A stretch of DNA of 64,000 bases, from NCBI RefSeq assembly GCF_900497805.2, contig NW_020954719.1, positions 2,480,001 through 2,544,000 of the forward strand. The letters run 5' to 3'. Shown in pieces: positions 54,725-64,000 of the stretch. Both the position numbers and the translations under genes were made by a program. This DNA comes from Vombatus ursinus (taxonomy: Eukaryota; Chordata; Mammalia; Diprotodontia; Vombatidae). Below the pieces are notes generated by a model. That model was given only the letters and a program-made list of their open reading frames with translations, was not told the origin of the DNA and did not search any database. Numbering within the stretch: position 1 is the first letter of the stretch; the number at the start of each line of letters is the position of its first letter.

Positions 54725-56125
54725 TATAATTGATTTTTATGAGGAACAAATCAGTCATGTTTTTTCCATACCTAACTAAAAATGGAATTAAGTATTCGTG
54801 ATTTTGTTTGTTCACATGATTTACTACCTTCAATATTTATTAAATGTGGTGTAATGCTTTATTCTTTTATGTACAGCTACTACCTTCTCAAAGAGGCTGT
54901 AAACTCCATAATGTTAAAGCACTTTTTTTGGTCCTCAGTGCCTAATAAGTACACTAAGGTTTGTAGTAAGTGCTGTGGTGGGGTTTTAAATGTAAGTCTT
55001 TCTGACTTCAAATTCAGAGCTTATTCCACTATGCCATTTTATTGATAAGGATAATGATAAGACAAAGTTAAATTTCTTGATTGCCAAGTTATCACTTATA
55101 AAAAGCAGTTGAATTCTTTTTTTTTTTTTTTAAAATAGGACAGACTAGAGTTGGCTGTCTCAAAGATATTGATGTCTCAAGGAAGATGGGTATACTCATA
55201 ACTTCTTTTCTTCCCTGCTACTTTAAGGATATTGGCCTCATGAATTGGTAGCCAGCATGCATTTCTACCTCACTAGGAGTTAGTGTGACTAAGTAAAACT
55301 CTCCCACTTTAACATACCACTTTAAAAATATTTTTGCCTCCTGGAATAGATAAATTGTTGTCTTTGTGTTAACATGTTTGCTTACCTGAATGTAGGAGTA
55401 TGGACCAAATCTCTATAGGAAATCTCTTCTAGTTCATTCTTTTGATCTGATCCTTAATGTAGACAGTATGGTCTTAGATATTACATTTATTCCTTGCTTA
55501 CTTTCTGCATTATATTATGTGTAGCTCATGACACAATAGAAATGTGGCACATAGTACCACTTTAAAGTTTATGAAGCAGATGGGGAGAAAACCCACAAAA
55601 GTTAATTAACACTGTTTCAGAGGTTATCTGATTTCATTGGTGTAGTGAATCCTACCACCACTGTGTATTACAACTTACCTGTGTTTCATCCTGGACAATT
55701 CTTTTCTATGCTCTTTCATAAATCCTCATAAAAGATCTGCTCAGTGTGTTGGAGGCTTTCCTCTAGGTCTTTCAGCAATTTATGGAAACGATTATAGTAT
55801 TTGGCCTGTGCATCTGTTACTTTTCATAACCTTGTATGTAATAACCTATAGCCTATTTAACCTGCATCTTTCTGCTCCCCTTGAATCATCTGTAATTTTG
55901 ATAGCTCTATTTTCCCAGCAGTTTTGGAAAAAATAATGCTTTTAATATAGATGGTCTTCTGTGTCAGAGAACAGCTTGGAGTCCTTAAAAGCACTAATTT
56001 CCTAATTGTAATCCAGTCCCCCACCCCAATGGGTTCATGTTTGGGCCCCACTCACTGTCCATCTGCAATGCCTGTCCAAGACAGATGGTGGACTGTATGT
56101 CTTAATCTGGGCAGTATTCTTAACC
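54725..56125. other. ERGIC2 intron 5, unassigned
   Basis: Mostly unique-looking; a MIR-like scrap at about 54980-55040 ('tctgacttcaaattcagagc'). No gene. Confidence 0.45.
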
Positions 56126-56129
56126 ACAA

Positions 56130-57650
56130 TAGGCTGATCTCCCTGGAGAGGACCATATCTCTCTGTACTCCCTTGATCTCACCCCATCTTGACTTCTCTA
56201 GCAAATTGCCTTTACTACCTTTATTTCTCCCTATCTGCCTGCACCTTTTTTGTTTCTAAAAACATCTGTTTTAGAAAAAATGTTTTAGAAACATTTTGTT
56301 TCTAAAAACATTCCCACATCCTTAAAAAAAACCCCTTACTTGATCCTACCATCCCTACTAGTTGTCATCTTCTGTCTTTCTTCCTTTTCATGGCCAAACT
56401 TTAGAAATCCTCCTATACTTCCTTTCCTTTCTTTTCAAAACCTGCATTCTGGCTTCTGACCTCATCATTCAAATGAAACTTAACCCTCCAAAGGTTACCA
56501 ATTATCTCTTTTTTTTTTAAATTTATTTTTAGTTTTCAACAATCACTTCCATAAGCTTTTGAGTTTTAAATTTTCTCCCCCTCCCTCCCTACCTCCTTCC
56601 TTCCCCAAGACAGTGTACAATCTGATATAGACTCTACATATATATTCCTGTTAAATGTATTTTCACATTAGTCATGTTGTAAAGAATTAGAACCCATAGG
56701 AGGAACCCCAAAAATGAAGAAACAAAACAGAAGAAAAAAAAGAGCAAATAGTATGCTTTGATCTGCATTCAAACTCCATAATTCTTTCTCTGGATGTGGT
56801 TAGCATTTTCCATCTTGAGACTTTTGGAGATGTCTTAAGATTCTTGCATTGCTGAGAAGAGCTAAGTCTATCAAAGTCATCGCAACTCTACATGTCTGGA
56901 ATTGAACTTATCTTTCCCCTACATTGAAGATTTTCTCTATTCTCTCAGTCACCCATGACTCAACCTTGGTATCATCTTCAACTTCTCATTCTCTCTTACT
57001 GTTCATCCTCTCAATTTATCACTTGCCAAATCCTGTCGATTTTACCTTCATAATATTTCTCCTTTACGTTTCCTTCTCTCCTCTGACACTGCCACCACCC
57101 TGGTGCAGGCCCTCATCACCTCAAACCTGGACTATTGCAGTAGCCTGCTGGTTGGTCTTACTACCTCAAGCCTTCTCCACTCCAAACCATCTTCCACTTA
57201 TCTATCAAAGGGATCTTCCTAAAGGACCATATCACACCCCTATTTAATTAACTCTGGTGACTACCTATTACCTCCAGGATCAAATATAAAGCTCTCCATT
57301 TTTTAAAACACTCACAATAGGTCCTCTTCCTATCTTTACATATTTTACATCCTTCTATATGCTGCGTGATCCTTTAATACTGATCTCAAACAAGGTACTC
57401 TTGTCTCCCAACTGTACATTTCCATGGGCTGTCTCTTGTGCCTGGAGTTCTCTTCCCTCCTCATCTCTGCCCCCTGGCTTCACTTGCTTCCTTCATATTC
57501 CATCTTCTGCAAAAAAGCCTCTCTTAGGGCCTTCCCTCTGAGGTTATCTCCAATTTATCCTGTATACATCAATTGGGTCTCCCTTTAGCAAGGTGATTTT
57601 TATTCTTTCCTAATTAATTTCCATCCTATATCCCATAAATGCTATTCCAA
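56130..57650 (+). mobile_element. L2 LINE, long, split by an L1
   Basis: Left part to 56505 ('tctggcttctgacctcatca', 'ccaaaggttaccaattatct'). Right part from 56895: 'caaatcctgtcgattttacc', 'cctggactattgcagtagcc', 'ttaactctggtgactaccta', 'ctggagttctcttccctcct'. This is the sense L2 ORF2 3' half, heavily broken. Confidence 0.8.
56506..56894 (-). mobile_element. L1 3' end inserted in L2
   Basis: Poly(T), 'agttttcaacaatcacttcc', 'cacattagtcatgttgtaaa', 'gagcaaatagtatgctttga', ending near 'gctaagtctatcaaagtcat'. No clean target duplication seen and some L2 is missing at the junction. Confidence 0.85.
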
Positions 57651-57654
57651 AATT

Positions 57655-59675
57655 TCTCTTCTTAACTCAAAATTCGTAAGACTTCCCAATTGCCTATCCT
57701 CTCAGTTGAAATTAGAGAATATAAATTTATAGTGGACCCAGTCATCTGTGAATGACTTCTCCCAAAATGTAAAGTTGTACTATACCCAGTCAACTGTGAC
57801 TTTTTCTGGCTTTGTTCCTTAACATGTGAGTAGGAACAGAGAATGTGAATGGTGGAAGTAATATTGTAATTTAGCAAGCCGTGGTCAAGGGGGTAAGGAA
57901 TTTGAAAGTAGAAAACAGTGTGACTTGAACTATTTAACTGTAGGGCTGAGTTTGGGAAGAGTTTCCTTTGTTGGAAACAGTAGAGTCAGAGCAGAGGTAA
58001 AGGCTGACATAGTACTGAGGGGTGGGTGGTATGATTGAAGGATTTGGTGAAGACAATAAATTTAGGGAGTGATATCTTAACTGACTGAATTCCTTTCTAC
58101 CCTTGGACATCTTTCCACATAAATCATCTTGGAAGTCCCTTTATAAGATTCTAATGAGGAAGTATTACAATATGATAAAACCTAACATTTTGCTTCATCA
58201 AACAGAATAGTAGTCATTTAATCTTTTGGGATGCCCTTGGGAAATCATTTTCCAAAAAAACCCCCCAAAACAAGAAACACTCAGCCCCTCTGTGGTCTTT
58301 TCCTCAGTATCTCCCTTTCCTTCCCTTTCCCTCTTGTCTTCACTCCCCCACCCCCACTTCCTCAAAAAGAGACTTTTCAGACTTCTCTTAGGTGGATCAT
58401 TATTTCAGGACTTTGGGAAAGCAGCTACTACTCATAGGTTGATCTGATCAGTCAAAGGTCCTTTGCCTTCTTACTTGTTTGTTTACTGCCTTACTTCCAA
58501 GGGAGGAGTCCTTCCTGGGCTGATCTGAGAGGGGGAATAGGACCTTTTTTGGGAATTTATAGTTAGAAAAAAGACTGATAAGAGTGTTTCTCTTTCACAT
58601 TGGTTTTGAAGGCTTCAGACTAAGATAATTAGAAAATACTTTATTAGTATTTCTAAAAGGGAGGGGTGGTGACTTTAGCATGCTTCCACAGTAGTTAAAC
58701 AACACAAGATTACATCCAAGAAACATTACTAGGCAGTATATGATTAAATGCTGACTGGGTGGTGCAAATGTTAAGGATATCACTGTGTCCTGGAGTGATC
58801 TGATAGGCTTATTGGAGGACTCTCTCAGGGCCTTGAAGGGGTAGATATTACATGAAATAAAAATGCAGGTAAGCATTCCTGATAAAGAAAATGGCATCAG
58901 AAAGTATAGAAATGAAATGTTTATATATAGGTGGTATTGACTAGATTAGTCTTTTGTGGGAAATGATGTAGAGTAGTAGTGGAAGATTAGCTTAGAAAAC
59001 TAGGTTGGTATCAATAACATGGAATATGTAATGTGGAATTGACACATTTTGTTATATCTAATAAGCATTTCAAACAATTAAATTATGTCCACAAACATCA
59101 GATCCTATTGAAAGTATATATTTTTTTCCTTTTGTTCCTTAAGTGGCCATAATTTTTACTTTGAGTTGATGGGGAAAAGTACCCTAGCTGACTTACAAAT
59201 CTAAGAATTATGGTGCTATACTTAAGTTTCCACACTTTTCACACTGATGAGATCCGGGGCCAGACCAAAATCCCTCCCCCACAATAAAACTTTAACCTCA
59301 CTTGAGTACTTTTCGCATTTGTACTTAAGCAAAAACTCTGATGTGTTTTTGGTTTTTTGAAGATTAACAGTGTTTTATATGATTTTAATCCATGTAAGAC
59401 ACCCTTTTGATTAATATTGTAGTTTCATCTAGTTTTGTCTATTTCCCCCAAAACAATATGGCATTTACTTTATTAATAGAATTTTTATTCAAAACAAAGA
59501 GAAGCAGATTTTGACTAGTGGATTGAGGACCCGATTTGAAATCTGGTAGACCTAGAAATGACAAGTAGAACTCTGTGACTATTGGCAAATCATTGCCGTT
59601 CTTAGTACCCCATGCAAATTATAGTTCCCTCTTCATCTCTTCTACTCCTTCCCCTTCCCCCAAAAAAGAAGCTGA
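57655..59675. other. ERGIC2 intron 5, unassigned
   Basis: No gene or named repeat over about 2 kb; a pyrimidine-rich patch lies at 58290-58360. Confidence 0.45.
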
Positions 59676-59684
59676 TGCTTCTGA

Positions 59685-59995
59685 TCATATGACATAGAGC
59701 TACTGCTGGAAGGGACCTCAGAGGTTATTTAATTCAGTTCCCTCATTTTGCAAATGGGGCTTTACAAATGAGGAAAGGGAGGCTCAAGAAGGTTAAGTTC
59801 CTTGTCCACACAAATATTAAGCTAGAGAGAGGGTCAGAGGTGTCAGTCAAATTCTGGTCCTTTGATTCTAGAACCAATGTATTCCACTATATTATGCTGT
59901 CTTCTTATATGATACTTTAAAGGTTTAAAAAGTACTTTATGAGCATTATGTCATTTGATCTTCGCAACAGCCTCAAGAGGAAGGTCCATTCATTT
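59685..59995 (-). mobile_element. Two abutting MIR-type CORE-SINE fragments
   Basis: 59685-59910: 'actgctggaagggacctcag', 'aatgaggaaagggaggctca'. 59915-59995: 'aaggtttaaaaagtacttta', 'tgatcttcgcaacagcctca'. Confidence 0.75.
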
Positions 59996-60203
59996 CTGTT
60001 CATTCATTCACTCATTTGTTTATTCATTTGTTCATTTATTTAAAAGAGCAATGGATGATGGGATTTTATCTGGGAGTGACTAATATAAAAACAAAAGACA
60101 TCAGTAAAACCTTTTTTAAAGTGTTTTATCTATCCATAATAATTTTTCTTTTGTGAAAACCAAAGATTTTGACTTTGCTGTTGATTATTTTCCTTTATTA
60201 CAG

Positions 60204-60244
60204 GTAATATTTGATCTCTCACCACAACAAAGAGAGTGGCAGAG
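60204..60244 (+). CDS. ERGIC2: ERGIC2 exon 6, residues 112-124 (41 nt)
   Basis: Acceptor tttattacAG, donor CAGAG|GTAATA. It reads VIFDLSPQQREWQ and ends two bases into R125. Luminal domain. Very short, and its donor is the weakest of the six by consensus (no G at +5). Confidence 0.93.
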
Positions 60245-60679
60245 GTAATAAGTAACTGAAGTATTGTACCTCTTGATTGACTTGTAAGGGTATTATTATT
60301 ATTATTATTTTGCTTATTATAAACTACTTGCAACTAGTCCTTTGTATAAGAGATTATGTTATAGAATATCACTTGTGATTTCAAGGTTCTTTGTTCCTTT
60401 TTTAAGTCTATAGAAATTTTACACTCTAGGATTTTAATGCAATTAAAGCCCATTGGGCATTGATTAGCCCTTTTAAAGTTGGCCATTGAAAGACTAAGTG
60501 TATTCTAGATTAGCTTGAAGTATTTGGAAATTGGTATTTCTAGTTCAACTGAAATTGCCTGATACTCAGAATTAATAAGAGAAAGTGGTAATTTCTCCCC
60601 ACCTCCCCTTGTTTTGAGAATGACAGATCTTTCACATCACACTTTATATACTCTGTCTGAACGGTTTATACACAACATT

Positions 60680-60865
60680 GTTGGCACATGGGTTTAGAGC
60701 TAGAAAGAGACCAAGCCATGTTATTTTTACACATGAGGAAACTAAGGTCCAGAGCAGTTAAGTAACTTCTCCAATGTCCCAACCTTTCAAGCAGCAGGGC
60801 TAGCATTCAAACTTAACCTCTGATTATAAGTCTAGCATGTTAGCAAGACACCTTTTAGTATTCTG
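60680..60865 (-). mobile_element. MIR-type CORE-SINE
   Basis: 'gggtttagagctagaaagag', 'cacatgaggaaactaaggtc', 'cagttaagtaacttctccaa'. Confidence 0.8.
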
Positions 60866-60869
60866 GGGG

Positions 60870-61960
60870 CAGATTTGGCATCAGCTTGATGTCATCAAAC
60901 AAGATAACCAGATAGTTTTTACTTGACTTCTGCATCATGCCAAGAGCAGGACTCTGGAAGTAGAGATCTTTCTTTAAGAAGTTTTCAGATACCCTAAAGC
61001 TAGGTGGAAGACCCTTAGGTCAGATCCCAAATTAGATTCAGCTTCTTGGAAAATTCTGGCAAGGGGGAAGACCTATATACTTGGAGCAGAAGTCCCCAAA
61101 TAGTTCTGGAATGAACAGTAACATCTCAAGGCATGTTATGTTCTTGGTTGTTAATAAGAACATCTGAACATATTCATGTCTACTTGGAAAATGCCAAAAT
61201 GTGAAGTATGTTGACTTTTTTATACTGCTATTTCATTTTCCCATCATATCCAAATGCCTTAATTAATCTCTGTTTGCCTCTATCAAAGAACTTCCAGTTT
61301 TTAGAGTTTTTCTAGGCCTTCTCTTCTTATTCCTAAAGTTCTAGTTTAGGCTGAAATAACCATAAAATATGAAAATAATTTGCCTTATTTTAAATAGACT
61401 TGTTTTGCTGTGGTTGCATGCATCTGGTGAAGAAACTGGCTGGTTTTTATTTATTTATTTATTTTTAAACCTCATTCCTACCTGCTTGAACACCTGGAAA
61501 AAATCTTATTGCATGTTCTAGAGATGTAGAAGATTCAAATTTATTTTTACAATTTATTAAAAAATATTTTATATGTTGCCTTTTTAAAAAAAGATAAATA
61601 CTTCAGGCTTGTTTTTAAAAAATATTTGTTGAGTTAGGCAAAAATTGGCTGCTGATGTATACTCAAAGGTACAAAATTATAGGAGATAGAGGTGGAATAG
61701 ACATAAAGATATATAGGTATTCCTAACAGTAGTGGGAAGTAAACTTGACTTCTTGAGAAGTGCAGGAATATTTCATTCCTATCTTTGTTACTGTATCAAA
61801 GATGGCTTAAATTCACACACCTGATTAAGAAATAGGAATATCATTAATTTTGTATTATAAGTTATCTTGATGTATAAGCCACTTTGTGCATAGTCTTGTT
61901 AGAAGTAGTCTTTTTGATGCAGCTTCTTTGCTTTGTGCTACCATATCTGTTGCATGTTTT
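60870..61960. other. ERGIC2 intron 6, unassigned
   Basis: Nothing recognised apart from a (TTTA)n run at 61443-61465. Confidence 0.5.
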
Positions 61961-61966
61961 TGAAAT

Positions 61967-62215
61967 AGGGCAGGTAGAGGTGCAATGGATAAAATATAGG
62001 CCTGGAGTCAGGAGGACTTAACCTTCCTGAGTTCAAATCTTGCCTCAGATACGTAGTAGCTTTGTGAGCGTAGGCAAGTTACTTAACTGTTCACCTCCAT
62101 TTCCTGATGTGTAAAATGAGCTAGAGAAGGAAATGGCAAACTGCTCCAGTGTCTTTGCCAAGAAAGCCCCAAATGTGGTCATGAAGAGTCAGACATGACT
62201 GAAACAACTGAACCA
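61967..62215 (+). mobile_element. CORE-SINE with RTE-like tail
   Basis: 'agggcaggtagaggtgcaat' head, 'gagaaggaaatggcaaactg', 'ctccagtgtctttgccaaga', 'agagtcagacatgactgaaa' tail. Confidence 0.85.
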
Positions 62216-62721
62216 AAAAACTACCACTTTTGTGCTCTAGAATCCTGGACTTAAATATGCTTTTAAAATATTTTTGTTATGAAATAAGAGTTGTCAACTT
62301 TTTGCATGTGAGATGCTTTTTTAAATGGCATGGTGACCAGGACTGGGATGGGAACTGCCTCTCCCAACTTCCTTGTCTGCTTTTCCCTTTCTTGGCTATG
62401 TCTGGACTCTGCTACACTGGCAGGATTGCAAAACTTGGGAGTATTTCTCCTTTAGTATAGTGAATTTCAGGATTTCCACATTTGTATTTTCAAATGGCTG
62501 CTACCACTACTGTCTCACACCTTACTCCCTGGTTTTTTCAAGAAAATGAATGAAGACATGTCTTTTTCAAAATAGTTATTTTCTTAAATCAGTGTATAGT
62601 TTTGCTGTGGATGCCAACTGTTACTTTATGAACATTTAATGAAGAATGTATTTTTGATTCCTCTTATAAAGCCCCTCCTTTTTTGCTACACTGTCCTGTT
62701 AAAATGACCTTTGGTTCTTAA

Positions 62722-62960
62722 TGTTAATAATAATAATAATTTGTAGTATCTTAAGGTTTGCACAGAACTTTACCCATGTTTTAATTTGGTCCTCACAAAA
62801 ACCCTGTGAGGTAGATGTTGTTATTATTTCTGTTTTACAGAAGAGGAAACAGGCTTGTGAGAGATTAAATGACTTGCCCAGGGTCATACAGCTAGTAGAG
62901 TGCCTGAGGCAGGACTCAAACTCAGGTTGTTATGACTGGCTGCTGTGTCAAAGGAGTACA
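62722..62960 (-). mobile_element. MIR-type CORE-SINE with (AAT)n end
   Basis: 'gtatcttaaggtttgcacag', 'cctcacaaaaaccctgtgag', 'ttttacagaagaggaaacag', 'aaatgacttgcccagggtca'. Confidence 0.88.
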
Positions 62961-63229
62961 ATGTGCAGTAGGTCCTGACAAGTTGAAAAGGTTTTAAAAA
63001 ATGGACGTGATTACGTGTGGTACATTTTTTATCCTAAGATGAAGCTGGATACATTTGAGTCTCTGAGAGGCCTATCACTTGGTTGGCCACAGATGATGAA
63101 ATTTTTTAGAGGGATTGCAGTTTGCACATCTTGGTGAAGTCACAGATGATCTCTGAGGTATTCAGTTATATTTTACTTATGTTTTTATGCCTTATGAACT
63201 TTTTCAGTAATTTTTGTTGTTGCTTTTAG

Positions 63230-63331
63230 AATGTTACAGACAATTCAGAGTAGGCTGCAAGAGGAACATTCACTACAAGATGTCATATTCAAAAGTGCTT
63301 TTAAAAGTGCCTCAACAGCACTACCCCCAAG
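63230..63331 (+). CDS. ERGIC2: ERGIC2 exon 7, residues 125-158; gene continues beyond the window
   Basis: Acceptor ttgcttttAG, donor CCAAG|GTGAGA, phase 2 in and out. After completing R125 it reads MLQTIQSRLQEEHSLQDVIF then KSAFKSASTALPP, luminal domain. Known ERGIC2 is about 377 residues, so the remaining luminal part and second membrane span lie past 64000. Confidence 0.95.
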
Positions 63332-63754
63332 GTGAGATGGTTATTCGTTTTATCTTATTTTCTAACTGTTTTCATGAATTTATTGTTAGAGAGTTTTAGT
63401 AAAAGAGTGAATATGGTTTTCAGTTTTCTTTAATGTCTAAGGCTATGGGAGCTAGAATAATTTTATATTATGATGTCATTCTTTACTTTTGAACTAGTAG
63501 GAATGTTAGCATTGACCAAGAATTTTACAAACCCATTTTCTCATTATAATTCAAAGAATATGGTATAGTTTTATTTACTTTTTTTTGTGTGATGGGGTGG
63601 GCAATATCTCTAATTTCTTGAATAAAATTTTGTGTTTGTAAGATTTGAAAACATAATAGAAACATCATTGTTATAAAACTGCCCTTAATCATTTCAGAAA
63701 TTTTTTGTTTGGGCTAAATAAGTAAGTCTACAAAATATTTTGGAGTTCATGGGA

Positions 63755-63910
63755 AGATAGTTATGGAATTGGAAGGGACTGTGGAGATCCTAATCCCTCT
63801 TCTTGTAGAGGAGGAACCTGAGACCCAAAAGGGCACTGTTATAATGTTGAGTGGTAGAGCTTGGAATTGAATTTAGGTTCTCTGATTCCAAATGCTCATA
63901 TACTTCAGGG
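63755..63910 (-). mobile_element. MIR-type CORE-SINE
   Basis: 'ggaattggaagggactgtgg', 'gtagaggaggaacctgagac', 'aatttaggttctctgattcc'. Confidence 0.75.
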
Positions 63911-64000
63911 GCCTTTTGAGGGTTTTGCTGTAACAGTATGCTCAAATACATAAATGGAGGTGTGATCTCCTGTCAGGTGTTTATTTAACACACTAGAGAC

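Overview
This is a piece of marsupial autosomal DNA. The diagnostic material is the interspersed repeats: tRNA-headed CORE-SINEs (Mar1/WSINE-like, Mon1-like and MIR/THER-like), some with an RTE/BovB-like tail; L1 copies with the marsupial-type 3' end; and much old L2, CR1/L3, hAT and Tigger material. There are no Alus or other placental-specific SINEs. I cannot name the species.

Two host genes are present, both on the + strand. At 2422-2574 is the last coding exon of TMTC1, an ER O-mannosyltransferase with TPR repeats, followed by its 3'UTR. After about 23 kb of repeat-filled intergenic DNA comes a CpG-island promoter (about 25.25-25.96 kb) that starts ERGIC2, the Erv41-type cargo receptor of the ER-Golgi intermediate compartment. 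Non-coding exon 1 ends at 25495. The coding exons seen are 37040-37145, 42739-42847, 52005-52051, 53643-53713, 60204-60244 and 63230-63331; they give residues 1-158 plus two bases of codon 159, and the gene continues past the window. In human the order TMTC1-OVCH1-ERGIC2 is known; no OVCH1 exon could be recognised here.

The rest is layered transposon strata. 0-25 kb: L2, CR1/L3, CORE-SINEs, three-level nesting at 16.5-17.8 kb, a 0.53 kb inverted-repeat element that splits a SINE at 18.77-19.30 kb with a relative at 9.82-10.22 kb, and a solo-LTR-like fossil at 21.9-22.7 kb. 26-37 kb (intron 1): CR1, L2, an L1 mosaic with an inverted segment, and an ORF1-only L1. 37-52 kb (introns 2-3): a second ORF1-only L1, an internally deleted Tigger1-type element broken by an L1, and an L1 with a perfect 15-bp target duplication. 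52-64 kb: SINEs with clean target duplications, and an L2 broken by an L1.

I found no wholly new biological system. The items most worth a second look are the two upstream ORFs in the ERGIC2 leader that overlap by ATGA, the TA/TG microsatellite forming the 3' splice site of the start-codon exon, the paired ORF1-only L1s flanking that exon, the inverted-repeat element family, and a lone exon-like ORF at 13561-13698. Repeat boundaries were read by eye and are approximate unless a target duplication is quoted.
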